From: Litoreibacter albidus
GTDB lineage: Bacteria; Pseudomonadota; Alphaproteobacteria; Rhodobacterales; Rhodobacteraceae
Direction: 5' to 3'
Assembly (NCBI RefSeq): GCF_900107015.1
Contig: NZ_FNOI01000003.1
Span: 310,001 to 374,000 of the forward strand
DNA length: 64,000 nt
The notes below the pieces were generated by a model, which was not told the origin of the DNA, searched no databases, and worked only from the letters and a program-made list of their open reading frames with translations. The translations under genes were made by a program, and so were the position numbers. Positions 1-8,556 of this stretch are shown here, one piece after another. Positions within the stretch are counted from its first letter, which is position 1. Every line of letters starts with the position of its first letter.

Positions 1-295
1 CATGCGCCTCCAACTCACACTCGGCATTCAGCGCACGCAGTTTTTCTGCTGCCACAAGCGCCTTGGCGCGCCCTACATCAGCCTCCTGAAACAACGTCTG
101 CCTGTGCAAGTTCGTCATTGAGACCACGTCGGCATCCACCAGCGTTAAGCGGCCAACGCCCGCCCCCACCAGATATTGCAACACCGGCGCACCCAACCCG
201 CCGGCCCCAATGACCAGCACACGCGCGGCACGGATCGCGGCTTGTCCTGCCGCGCCGACCTCGGGCAAACATTGCTGACGTGCGTACCGTGTCAT
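1..295 (-). CDS. thiF: ThiF/MoeB/HesA-family adenylyltransferase, N-terminal part (runs off the window)
   Basis: Reverse-strand reading gives an open frame beginning [14 protein letters not shown] followed by a Rossmann nucleotide-binding signature ([12 protein letters not shown]) and then [16 protein letters not shown], the classic start of E1-like ThiF proteins. These adenylate the C-terminal glycine of ThiS so that it can be thiocarboxylated as sulfur donor for thiazole synthesis. The ATG overlaps the thiE stop as ATGA (292-295), implying translational coupling at the end of the thiDOSGEF operon. Only about 98 residues lie in the window, so the adenylation-site cysteine and zinc cysteines cannot be checked. 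MoeB is the alternative family member, but the context favours ThiF. Confidence 0.88.
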   Translation of the reverse strand, partial: MTRYARQQCLPEVGAAGQAAIRAARVLVIGAGGLGAPVLQYLVGAGVGRLTLVDADVVSMTNLHRQTLFQEADVGRAKALVAAEKLRALNAECELEAH

Positions 296-888
296 CGCGT
301 CGCCGCGAGCCATGCCCGCACACGCTCCTCGGGACTGGCGTGCAAGGTGATATCGGTGACCGCTGCCACCACATCTGCCCCCGCATCGAACGCACCTTCA
401 GCGCGGGCAACGGACATGCCCCCGATGGCGACCAAAGGCGTGTCCCCGATCAGGTCGCGCCACGTCGTCAGACGCGCCACGCCTTGCTCGTGCCACTTCA
501 TCTTTTTCAAGATCGTCGGATAGACCGGACCAAGCGCTATGTAGTCGGGCGACAGGTCCATAGCGCGGGCGAGTTCGGTTTTATCATGGGTACTAACCCC
601 CAACCGCAAGCCAGCCATACGAATGGCGGAAATATCTGCGTCATCAAGGTCTTCTTGGCCAAGATGAATGTAGTCGCACCCCTCATCAATGGCGGCCTGC
701 CAATGGTCATTGATAACCAACGTGCAGCCGTGGACTGCGCAGGTCTCCTTGGCGCGGCGGATATGGGCGCGAGCAACATCGACGGTTACATCCTTGATGC
801 GCAGTTGCACCAGCTTGATCCCCAGCGGCACAAGTCGGTCAAGCCAGTCGGCACTGTCAAAAATCGGGTAGAAACGATCCAGCGTCAT
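292..888 (-). CDS. thiE: Thiamine-phosphate synthase
   Basis: The 198-residue TIM-barrel protein joins HMP-pyrophosphate and thiazole phosphate to form thiamine monophosphate. Recognisable segments are LVQLRIKD near residue 27, the phosphate/substrate loop HLGQEDL in the middle, and the C-terminal VAIGGM and AAVTDI stretches. Length is normal for ThiE (about 200). The start ATG overlaps the thiG stop by four bases (885-888), and the stop overlaps thiF. Everything fits a tightly packed, riboswitch-controlled operon. Confidence 0.93.
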   Translation of the reverse strand: MTLDRFYPIFDSADWLDRLVPLGIKLVQLRIKDVTVDVARAHIRRAKETCAVHGCTLVINDHWQAAIDEGCDYIHLGQEDLDDADISAIRMAGLRLGVSTHDKTELARAMDLSPDYIALGPVYPTILKKMKWHEQGVARLTTWRDLIGDTPLVAIGGMSVARAEGAFDAGADVVAAVTDITLHASPEERVRAWLAATR

Positions 889-1658
889 TCCAGAAACGCC
901 TTTCCTATAACGGGGGTTGAGGGGGCGGCCATGTCACGTGGCTCCATCGGGTCGGCGGCATGGGCCATCTGCCCTGCGCTGATCGCCGTCGCGAACGCCT
1001 GCGCCATCAATGCAGGATCACCCGCCTTCGCAACGGCCGTGTTCAGAAGGATCGCGTCAAACCCTAGCTCCATCGCCGCCGCCGCCTGTGACGGCAATCC
1101 CAGCCCCGCGTCGATCACCAATGGCACGTCTGGGAAATGGGCACGCATCGCACGTAGGCCGAAAATGTTGTTGAGCCCCAGCCCAGAGCCAATCGGCGCG
1201 CCCCACGGCATCAAAACCTCACACCCCGCCTGCAAGAGCTTGTCGGCAACTACGAGATCCTCGGTTGTGTAGGGAAACACCTGAAACCCGTCCTCGGTCA
1301 GAATTCGGGCCGCTTCAACCAATCCGAACACGTCCGGTTGCAGCGTGTCCTCCTCCCCGATGACCTCCAGCTTGATCCACTTCGTCGCGAACACCTCGCG
1401 TGCCATATGGGCCGTGCTCACCGCCTCTTTCACGCTATGACATCCGGCCGTGTTTGGCAGGACATGCACGCCCAAATCGCGGATGAGTTGCCAAAAGTCC
1501 TGCCCTGCGCGGTCCTGCCCGCTCTCGCGACGCAAGGAAACCGTAGCGACGCTCGCGCCGCTGCGCTTGAAGGCATCTGCAAGCACCGCGGGGGACGGAT
1601 ACTGCGCGGTGCCCAGCATTAGACCGTTGGACAGTTCTGTGCCGTAAAAATCACGCAT
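885..1658 (-). CDS. thiG: Thiazole synthase
   Basis: At 257 residues this matches ThiG, which condenses deoxyxylulose 5-phosphate, dehydroglycine (supplied by ThiO) and ThiS-thiocarboxylate into the thiazole ring. Visible signatures are [13 protein letters not shown] near the N terminus, [17 protein letters not shown] carrying the Schiff-base lysine, and the phosphate-binding stretches [10 protein letters not shown] and [10 protein letters not shown]. It lies directly behind thiS, and its ribosome-binding site is formed by the last codons of thiS (see that entry). It overlaps thiE by ATGA. Confidence 0.95.
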   Translation of the reverse strand: MRDFYGTELSNGLMLGTAQYPSPAVLADAFKRSGASVATVSLRRESGQDRAGQDFWQLIRDLGVHVLPNTAGCHSVKEAVSTAHMAREVFATKWIKLEVIGEEDTLQPDVFGLVEAARILTEDGFQVFPYTTEDLVVADKLLQAGCEVLMPWGAPIGSGLGLNNIFGLRAMRAHFPDVPLVIDAGLGLPSQAAAAMELGFDAILLNTAVAKAGDPALMAQAFATAISAGQMAHAADPMEPRDMAAPSTPVIGKAFLE

Positions 1659-1661
1659 TAC

Positions 1662-1859
1662 CTAGCCTCCTTGCATCGGGGCAAGCACTTCAACGCTGTC
1701 GCCGTCTGAAAGCTGTTGTCCCGCGCGGGCGGTGGCGGGCACAAATGCGCCATTCACAGCCGTTGCGACCTTGGCCCCGCCAAACCCTTCGGCATCTAGC
1801 AAATCCGCTAACGTCGTAACCTGCACCTCAATTGGTGCGCCATTAAGTTGCAGTTTCAT
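1662..1859 (-). CDS. thiS: Sulfur carrier protein ThiS
   Basis: A 65-residue ubiquitin-like sulfur carrier beginning MKLQLNGAPIEV and ending in the diagnostic diglycine (MQGG). I chose the ATG at 1859; a longer frame up to 1886 exists but adds nine residues absent from the family. The gene overlaps the end of thiO by 17 bases. The last two glycine codons read GGA-GGC, so they double as a GGAGG Shine-Dalgarno sequence seven bases before the thiG ATG at 1658. Essential C-terminal residues of one product thus encode the ribosome-binding site of the next gene. Confidence 0.93.
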   Translation of the reverse strand: MKLQLNGAPIEVQVTTLADLLDAEGFGGAKVATAVNGAFVPATARAGQQLSDGDSVEVLAPMQGG

Positions 1860-2838
1860 CCATGACCTCCGGTCGTTTGTTGTCAAATATCAGGTCCGCA
1901 ACCATTCGGCCCACCGCTGGTGCCAGCAAGAACCCGTGCCGATAGAGGCCGTTCACGCGGATCAGGTTCCCGTCGCGCCTTATGCGCGGCAGGTTGTCGG
2001 CAAAGGCCGGACGGCTGTCGACGCCGATCTCAAGCACCTCTGCCTCGCCGAACGCAGGGTTGAGCGCGTAGGCCGCACTTAGCAACTCAAGCAACGCGCG
2101 GGCGGTGACGTGCTTGCCCGCGCGACCCTCAACCATTGTGGCGCCCAGCATGAACACACCGTCACCGCGCGGCACGATATAAAGCGGCACTCGTGGGTGC
2201 AGCATGCGGACAGGCCGCGACAGGGTCACTTCGGGGCAGGACAAAACCAGCATCTCGCCCTTCACGCCGCGCAGGTCGTTGATCTGGCGCTTGGCTTGAT
2301 ACCCACGACAATCGATTGTCAGACCGTGTTGCGCATAAATATCAGGGTTAGCGTCCTCTTGGATGAACGCGGCACCGTCCGATGCCAAGCCCTCCCGCAA
2401 CCGCGCGAGCGCCGTGCGCGGGGCCAGGTGGGCCTCATCTTCGAAGAACAACCCCTTCGCGAACCGGGTGCCAAGGTCGGGCTCCATCGCTGTGATCTCG
2501 TCGACCGTGACCTCGCGGTGGCCACGCGTGCGGCGTGCGAACCTCGCTAAATCCGCCCTATCGCGCGTTGGCGACACCACGAGCGAGCCGCAACGCTCCA
2601 CCGCTTGCGTTTTTGCCGCCCACCAATCCGCAGCCTCCTGCCCAAGGCGCACCACGGGTTCCTCCGCGCTCTCGCCTTCGCAAAACGGGGCGAGCATACC
2701 ACCGGCCCACCATGAGCACGCATGCGGGCCAGCGCCCTCAAAGCGGTCCACCACCGTGACCTTGGCCCCGCGATCCATCAGGTTCCGAGCAACGCAAAGC
2801 CCCGCGACCCCTGCCCCGATGATGATGATCTCATTCAT
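1843..2838 (-). CDS. thiO: Glycine oxidase ThiO (FAD-dependent)
   Basis: This DAO-family flavoprotein of 331 residues oxidises glycine to iminoacetate (dehydroglycine), the precursor consumed by ThiG in aerobic bacteria. The N terminus has the dinucleotide-binding GxGxxG (IIIIGAGVAG) and then SWWAGGMLAPFCEGE, typical of ThiO. A C-terminal GLYRHGFLLAPAVG matches the FAD/substrate-binding end of the family. The start is taken as the ATG at 2838, which overlaps the thiD stop as ATGA; the alternative is a TTG two codons upstream. Confidence 0.92.
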   Translation of the reverse strand: MNEIIIIGAGVAGLCVARNLMDRGAKVTVVDRFEGAGPHACSWWAGGMLAPFCEGESAEEPVVRLGQEAADWWAAKTQAVERCGSLVVSPTRDRADLARFARRTRGHREVTVDEITAMEPDLGTRFAKGLFFEDEAHLAPRTALARLREGLASDGAAFIQEDANPDIYAQHGLTIDCRGYQAKRQINDLRGVKGEMLVLSCPEVTLSRPVRMLHPRVPLYIVPRGDGVFMLGATMVEGRAGKHVTARALLELLSAAYALNPAFGEAEVLEIGVDSRPAFADNLPRIRRDGNLIRVNGLYRHGFLLAPAVGRMVADLIFDNKRPEVMDETAT

Positions 2839-3644
2839 GTCCAACGACCGTGGAAGTGATGCACAGGCCCATGGCCCTGCCCGACCTGCAATTGGTCGGC
2901 CGCCGCTATTGCGGCCTGAAGGTAGGCATGGGCGGCGGTCACCGCGTCCGCCAAAGAGAGCCCGTGCGCAAGCTGCGCAGCGATGGCGGCAGAGTATGTG
3001 CAGCCTGTTCCGTGGGTGTTGTGCGTCTCGACGCGAGGTGCGGTAAGCGTCGCGACAACGCCGCTTGCATCGACCAGCACGTCAGTACAGTCCGCGCCAG
3101 TTGCGTGCCCCCCCTTCATCAAAACCGCCGCCGGCCCCATCGCCAACAGGCGCTGGCCTTGCGCGGCCATATCGGCGGGGCTGGTGGCCTCGGCCTCCCC
3201 CAACAGGCGGGCAGCTTCCGGCAGGTTCGGGGTCAGCAGGGTCGCGTGCGGCAGTACCTGCGCGATCAGTGCGGCCACTGCCGCATCCTGCAACAAGGCG
3301 TCGCCCGACTTCGCGATCATCACCGGATCGACCACGACCGGACCACCGTACGCTGCCAACCGCGACGCCGTTGCGCCGATGATGAGGGGTGAAAACAACA
3401 TGCCAAGCTTGATCGCTTTCACGTCGAGGTCGGACAAAACCGCGTCGATCTGCGCCCCCACAACATCGGCGGGCACCTCATGAACGGCGGTCACGGCGGT
3501 TGTGTTTTGCGCCGTCACAGCAGTTATCACACTCGCCGCATAGGCCCCGCTGGCGGAGATCGCTTTCACGTCGGCTTGGATACCCGCGCCGCCGCCGCTG
3601 TCAGAGCCCGCAATCGTCAGGGCTATCGGAAATTCAGAACTCAC
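2835..3644 (-). CDS. thiD: Hydroxymethylpyrimidine/phosphomethylpyrimidine kinase
   Basis: First gene of the thiamine operon; it phosphorylates HMP and HMP-P. The ribokinase-like signatures are ALTIAGSDSGGGAGIQAD at the N terminus, the central VVDPVMIAKSGD, and the C-terminal anion-hole motif HNTHGTGCTYSAA. I chose a GTG start at 3644, because GGAGG lies seven bases upstream and the protein then begins just before the conserved ALTIAGSDS. The upstream ATG (3710) would add 22 unrelated residues and lies close to the riboswitch. The stop overlaps thiO by ATGA. Confidence 0.93.
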   Translation of the reverse strand: MSSEFPIALTIAGSDSGGGAGIQADVKAISASGAYAASVITAVTAQNTTAVTAVHEVPADVVGAQIDAVLSDLDVKAIKLGMLFSPLIIGATASRLAAYGGPVVVDPVMIAKSGDALLQDAAVAALIAQVLPHATLLTPNLPEAARLLGEAEATSPADMAAQGQRLLAMGPAAVLMKGGHATGADCTDVLVDASGVVATLTAPRVETHNTHGTGCTYSAAIAAQLAHGLSLADAVTAAHAYLQAAIAAADQLQVGQGHGPVHHFHGRWT

Positions 3645-3712
3645 GAGCACGCCTCCAGTTTGACGGGCGAGCCTGCGCGAGAAAGGGAAACCTGTGCGGT
3701 CGTTGCACATTG

Positions 3713-3802
3713 TACCCGTTCCCTACGCCGGCATAACCCGGATCAGGTTCGACGGGTCGGTGCACGCACCTCTCAGCCCAAGTTGGACCCCCCGACGGAT
3801 AA
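3713..3802 (-). promoter_or_regulatory. TPP riboswitch (THI-box)
   Basis: On the minus strand the sequence contains the two conserved THI-box cores in order: GGCTGAGAGGTG (around 3765-3780), then ACCCGTCGAACCTGATCC and GGGTTATGCCGGCGTAGGGA (about 3721-3760). These match the pyrimidine-sensing and pyrophosphate-sensing helices of TPP riboswitches. It ends about 70 bases before the thiD GTG start, so TPP binding most likely blocks expression of thiDOSGEF. I see no convincing intrinsic terminator between aptamer and start, so control of translation initiation is my inference. Outer-helix limits are approximate. Confidence 0.95.
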
Positions 3803-3913
3803 TGTCATATTCAGTGCGCCCCACCTATGTCGGCCGCAAGATGTCTTGGCTCAGTTGATAGGATAGCTTCCCCAAGGTCGCAACGCTAAAACCATGCAAT
3901 CAGATGCGCGCGC

Positions 3914-6427
3914 TCAGACCTCGCTGCGCACATCCCCCAGCAGGACGTCGGGATCAATCCCGCGCTTCTCCCCGCTTTCGCGGACTGCATTTTGCAACGC
4001 CGCACTTTTGCGCAACAATCGGTGGAAGCGGTCGATATCAAGCACGAGCAAAGTCGTCGGGGCAATCGCGCGCACGGCCGCAAGTCGCGCATTTTTCATC
4101 AAGATTGCGACCTGCCCGAACATCTCTCCCCGACCCAGCCGCCAAGTCTGGCCCGCGCTTTCGAGTTCCACCGCGCCGGAGGCAATGAAGAACACGTTCT
4201 TCACGGGATTTTCCTTGCGGACCACCACGTCGTCGGGGCTGACATACCGGAACGTCAGTGCACGATCGAGCCGTCGCACCGCCTTGTCGTCAAGGTCCGC
4301 GAAAAGCGGGAACTGCCGGATCAGCTCCAACCGCTTCAGCCTGATATCAAGCGACGGTCGGCTCTCCGCCGCGGCGCGCCGTTTGCTCAGATCTTGCATC
4401 AGTGTGGTGAAAACCTCCGCCCCGATTAGCCCGTCTTCACGCATGGAGACATATTCGCGCTCCTCCAACCGCAGGGCGGTGCGGCGAATAAAGCGGCGCT
4501 CCAATTCCTCCGCATAGCCGGGGTACTGCAATCGCAACCCTTCGAGCCCGGTTTCGACCATTTCGATCCGGCGGTTAAGTAACCCTTGCAGCAAATCGGT
4601 GACCCGCCGCCCGTGGATACGCCGGATACGGCCGTCAATGAACACGCCCAGATCCCGCAGGATCAGCCGTTGGGACAGCAAGAGCTCAAACCGGTCCGCC
4701 GTTCTGCGGGCCAAAGCAAAGGACACCCCAAACCGCGCATGCAACGCCCCTGCAATGCGCATACTGCGCCCATAGGCCACGGAGCGCCGCGCCGCTTTCT
4801 GGTAGCCCCCGCGCCCTGCCACGCGGGCGCCTTCAATCAAGCGGTCCGCGTCCAGCAACGTCTGCTCGGCCATACGCGCCGCAAGCGACCCTTCGCGCAG
4901 ACGCTGCAAGATGGTGTCCCGCTCAAACCCTGCCAGCGCGATCAAACCCAAGGTGATCCGGTCTTTATCAAGTATTTCGTCGCTGTCCTCGGCAGTCTTC
5001 ACGGCAGCGTCCAGTCGTTCGCCAAAGGCCTTCGCCTCGGCCCTGACCACATCGCGGCTCAGCGCGTAATCCTCTGTCGTGCGCGCCACATCTTCGCGCA
5101 CGGTTTGCAGCGCAACGGCAACCACCTGACGTGACATCGCCTGATCAATGGGGGACAGGCGATCCAACCCCAACCACGCAATCACGAAGCGCAAGGTGGA
5201 ACCCTGCACCAGCAGCGTAAACAAGGTGAAGCCCGTCGCCAGAATACCTACCAGCCGCTTCACCTCCAGCGGCACCCGAATGCTTTCCGTGACAGCCAAC
5301 GCCAGCGCCAGCGTCACGGCCCCGCGCAATCCGCCCCACAAGATCGCTGTCCGGTACGGGCGCTCCACCACGGGCGACACGCGTAGTAGGGTGAGCAGCG
5401 GAAGAAGCGCAAACAAGATCAAAGCGCGGGCGGCAATTGCTGCAACCACTACCGTACCAATCAAGGCAAAATCGCTAATCCGGACATCGCCGAGCAAACG
5501 CGGGATTAACAAAGCGGCAAGAATAAAAATCAGGGCGCCGGACCAATGCGCCAACAGCCCCCAGACCTCGCGCAGGTTAATCCACGCCTGCGGCGACAAC
5601 CGCCCAGGGCCTGCCAAGTTCAGCGTCAGTCCCGCCGCCACAACGGCAATGACGCCTGACGCACCGACCATCTGCTCCGCCCCGATATAGGCCAGATACG
5701 GTAACGCCACAGAAACGGAAATCAGCGCCAGCTCATGCGCACCAAACAGGCCCATCAGCCAGATTGCGACACGCGCGACCAACCACCCCGTCAATGCGCC
5801 ACCCCCGATAAGGACAGGAAACTGCGCAAGCGCTTGGCCCAACGACGGGTCCGGCACACCGATCATGACATAACCCATGAACAACCCGAACAGCGCAATC
5901 GCCGCCGCATCGTTCAACAGGCTTTCGCCCTCAATAATGCGCGATAGTCGGCGCGGCGCGGAGATAGAGCGAAAGATCGACACAACCGCCGACGGATCCG
6001 TGGTCGACACAATCGCCCCGATCAACAAGCACGCCGCCAAGGGCAAGCCACTGGTCCAAGACAGCGCGTATCCCACGCCCAGCGTTGCAACAACGACGGC
6101 GACCACCGCCAGCACCACAATCGGAACCCAGTCATCCAGCATCCGGCGCAAATTCATGCCCAATGTGGCTTGGAACAAGAGCGTCGGCAAAAACACATAC
6201 AAAAACACGTTGGAGCGGATTGGCAGGCCCAGAATAGCCTCCGCCACCGGATTCAACGCGTCCGTCAGCTCTGTCTGTAAGAAAAAGATAGCACCAGATC
6301 CGATAAGGATCCCGACCGCCGCAAGGATCACCGTGAACGGCAGACGTAACCGCGCCGACAACGGCTCCGCCACGCCGATGATAAGGAACAGCGACGCGAT
6401 TATTGTGGTGATTAGAACGATGTCCAT
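3914..6427 (-). CDS. CPA1-family Na+/H+ antiporter with C-terminal cyclic-nucleotide-binding domain
   Basis: An 837-residue inner-membrane protein. Residues 1 to about 415 form a hydrophobic antiporter core with the family motifs TTDPSAVV (about 142-149) and ESLLNDAAA (about 168-176), whose Asp residues carry ion exchange. A long, charged, helical cytoplasmic region follows. The last 130 residues hold a cNMP-binding-like fold (FPLFADLDDKAVRRL, FIASGAVELES, GRGEMFGQVAIL). The architecture resembles SOS1/NhaP-type exchangers. Expected role: sodium extrusion and pH homeostasis, useful in seawater. I infer, but cannot verify, that the cNMP domain regulates transport. It appears monocistronic. Confidence 0.88.
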   Translation of the reverse strand: MDIVLITTIIASLFLIIGVAEPLSARLRLPFTVILAAVGILIGSGAIFFLQTELTDALNPVAEAILGLPIRSNVFLYVFLPTLLFQATLGMNLRRMLDDWVPIVVLAVVAVVVATLGVGYALSWTSGLPLAACLLIGAIVSTTDPSAVVSIFRSISAPRRLSRIIEGESLLNDAAAIALFGLFMGYVMIGVPDPSLGQALAQFPVLIGGGALTGWLVARVAIWLMGLFGAHELALISVSVALPYLAYIGAEQMVGASGVIAVVAAGLTLNLAGPGRLSPQAWINLREVWGLLAHWSGALIFILAALLIPRLLGDVRISDFALIGTVVVAAIAARALILFALLPLLTLLRVSPVVERPYRTAILWGGLRGAVTLALALAVTESIRVPLEVKRLVGILATGFTLFTLLVQGSTLRFVIAWLGLDRLSPIDQAMSRQVVAVALQTVREDVARTTEDYALSRDVVRAEAKAFGERLDAAVKTAEDSDEILDKDRITLGLIALAGFERDTILQRLREGSLAARMAEQTLLDADRLIEGARVAGRGGYQKAARRSVAYGRSMRIAGALHARFGVSFALARRTADRFELLLSQRLILRDLGVFIDGRIRRIHGRRVTDLLQGLLNRRIEMVETGLEGLRLQYPGYAEELERRFIRRTALRLEEREYVSMREDGLIGAEVFTTLMQDLSKRRAAAESRPSLDIRLKRLELIRQFPLFADLDDKAVRRLDRALTFRYVSPDDVVVRKENPVKNVFFIASGAVELESAGQTWRLGRGEMFGQVAILMKNARLAAVRAIAPTTLLVLDIDRFHRLLRKSAALQNAVRESGEKRGIDPDVLLGDVRSEV

Positions 6428-6842
6428 GGACGGTGGAATTCCCAGTTTTCAGAGCAACAGGACGCCGGATGACTCGCTCATCTATAGCTGGTCTATCGCT
6501 AAACGCGATACTACCCGCAAGACCACGGCTTTGTAAAAAGGGTGCGCGCGAGATGCCGCACATTTGAGCATGGGGTATGTGAAGTGCGATCAATCAAAGA
6601 GGACGGCGTCTCAACGCGCCATTCTGGGCGAACGCCGCGCTGTCGCTCATACACATGTAGCCGAAGGTTTTACTGACACGAGCACGACCTCCTCCGCATG
6701 GTGGGCGTGCTCGCGCAACTTAGGTCGCCGCTCAAAAGACGGTCAGCCCCGCAAATCAGACAGGAACCACGCGGCAGGCGCTCCTATTGTCGCCCGTCGG
6801 AAACGGCAACGTGGTGGCCCGTGTTTTCAGACACTTGTGCCG
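6428..6842 (-). other. Intergenic gap, no gene seen
   Basis: About 415 bases between the antiporter start and the hyuB stop. A 112-codon open frame on the plus strand (6564-6902) has no family resemblance, lacks a good ribosome-binding site and runs antisense into hyuB, so I do not call it. The interval should hold the antiporter promoter; no clear terminator for hyuB was found. Confidence 0.5.
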
Positions 6843-8552
6843 TCACACCGAGCCTCCACATGCGATGACGGCTTCAACCTCGGCAATGTCGTCTGCGGAT
6901 AGATTGTAAACTGTCGCGGCCGTCTCAGCCGAAATGTACCCATGCGCCAGATCACGTTTGACCAGTTCAATGGATCTTTCAGAGGGATCGCCATACCCAG
7001 CCCCACCTGGAAAGGCCATCACGACCCGCCGTCCGTGAGGCACGAACTGTTTACCCTTGCCGTTCATGGCACTGCCGTCGTCTTGGCAGATCGTCGTCGG
7101 CGCGCCAGCGCCGCCACCGCGCCTGCCGCGAGCGGGGTGATCGACGCGATCGAACATCGCTTGAATGTCAAACTCATGGCCTTCTTGCGCGCCGACTTCC
7201 ATGTATTGGCCAAGGCCACCACGGGTTCTGCCAGCGCCGCCACTGTCAGGGCGTAGCTCCTTGCGCCAGATAATCACTGGGCCCGCATGTTCGGTCGCCT
7301 CGATCGGCATGGTCATAACGCCCGATGGGAAGGCGGTGGCGTTTAGGCCGTCATGCTCTGGCCGCGCGCCAGAACCGCCTGAGTTGAAGGTCAACACCTC
7401 GGACCGCCGCGCGGTTGAAGGTGCAGGCGCATCGGTGCGCGGGCGCAGCGAGACTTGGAAATTACACAAACACCCTGCGCCTTCTGCGGGCACCAGATCC
7501 GGCACGATTTTGTCGAATGCATCGTAGACGGCGTCCGGCACGAAGTGTCCCACGATATGGCGCAGCGCTACGGGTGCGGGGTGCAAGGCGTTGACGATGG
7601 TGTTCTCTGGCGCTTCGATCTCGAACGGGGCCAGCGACGCCGCATTGTTTGGTATCTCTGGCGCTATAGCGACCTTGAGCGCGTAGCAGGCATAGGCCTT
7701 TGCGTAAACGAGCGGGCAGTTGATGCCCTTCTTGTCCACGCCCGAGGAGCCAGTGAAATCGGACACGATCCTGTCGCCCTGAACACTCACCTTCACCTTC
7801 AGCGTGATGGGACGGTCAAAACCATCCATTGTCATCTCGCCCGTTGCAGATTTCTGCGGCAAGGCCGCGATCCGCTCGATGGTGGCGCGACGGGAATTGT
7901 CTAGGATGAAGCTCGCGATGCCGTTCAGATCATCAAGGTCAAACTCCTCCATCATGTCCACTAGGCGCCGATGACCGATTTCGTTGCAGGTGGCCAAGGC
8001 GTAGATATCGCCGATCAGTTGATCCGGCTCACGGACGTTACCGCGGATAATGCGGGTCAGGGTCTCATCGACTTTGCCCTTATCCGCGAACTTCATAATC
8101 GGGATATAAAGGCCTTCTTCATAGACGGAATGGGCGTCAGCCCCGAAGCCCCGCCCGCCGATGTCGACGATATGGGCGGTACATGCAAAGAAGCCAACCA
8201 GCTTGCCGTTGTGGAAGGACGGCGTGACCATGGTTATATCGTGCAGGTGGCCGGTGCCTTCCCACGGATCATTGGTGATGTAGACATCGCCGTCTTCGAT
8301 ATTGTCCCGACCGATGCGGCGGATGAAATGCGCGACCGCATCAGCCATTGCGTTCACGTGTCCCGGTGTGCCGGTGACCGCTTGCGCCAGCATGTTGCCT
8401 TGGACGTCATAAACACCCGCTGACAAATCGCCTGCTTCGCGCACCGATGTCGAAAACGCTGTGCGAACCAAGGCCTGCGCCTGCTCTTCCACAACAGAGA
8501 TCAGACGGTTCCACATCACTTGATAAGCGACTTTTGAGTGCTCTTGCGCCAT
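6843..8552 (-). CDS. hyuB: Hydantoinase B / oxoprolinase family protein, beta-type subunit
   Basis: 569 residues matching the hydantoinase B family: an N-terminal VMWNRLISVVEEQ, then the characteristic GDLSAGVYD, GTPGHVNAM, NDPWEGTGHLHDITM and the C-terminal GGxGxP-rich segment (VMAFPGGAGYGDPSER). With HyuA it forms an ATP-dependent amidohydrolase that opens hydantoin, 5-oxoproline or related cyclic amides; the exact substrate cannot be read from sequence. It lies four bases behind hyuA and is evidently cotranscribed. Confidence 0.92.
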   Translation of the reverse strand: MAQEHSKVAYQVMWNRLISVVEEQAQALVRTAFSTSVREAGDLSAGVYDVQGNMLAQAVTGTPGHVNAMADAVAHFIRRIGRDNIEDGDVYITNDPWEGTGHLHDITMVTPSFHNGKLVGFFACTAHIVDIGGRGFGADAHSVYEEGLYIPIMKFADKGKVDETLTRIIRGNVREPDQLIGDIYALATCNEIGHRRLVDMMEEFDLDDLNGIASFILDNSRRATIERIAALPQKSATGEMTMDGFDRPITLKVKVSVQGDRIVSDFTGSSGVDKKGINCPLVYAKAYACYALKVAIAPEIPNNAASLAPFEIEAPENTIVNALHPAPVALRHIVGHFVPDAVYDAFDKIVPDLVPAEGAGCLCNFQVSLRPRTDAPAPSTARRSEVLTFNSGGSGARPEHDGLNATAFPSGVMTMPIEATEHAGPVIIWRKELRPDSGGAGRTRGGLGQYMEVGAQEGHEFDIQAMFDRVDHPARGRRGGGAGAPTTICQDDGSAMNGKGKQFVPHGRRVVMAFPGGAGYGDPSERSIELVKRDLAHGYISAETAATVYNLSADDIAEVEAVIACGGSV

Positions 8553-8556
8553 TGTT

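Noticed and set aside
280-1272. 330-codon plus-strand open frame across thiE and thiG
   Set aside because: Antisense to well-identified thiamine genes and with no domain signature.
6564-6902. 112-codon plus-strand frame before hyuB
   Set aside because: No ribosome-binding site or family match; its end runs antisense into hyuB.
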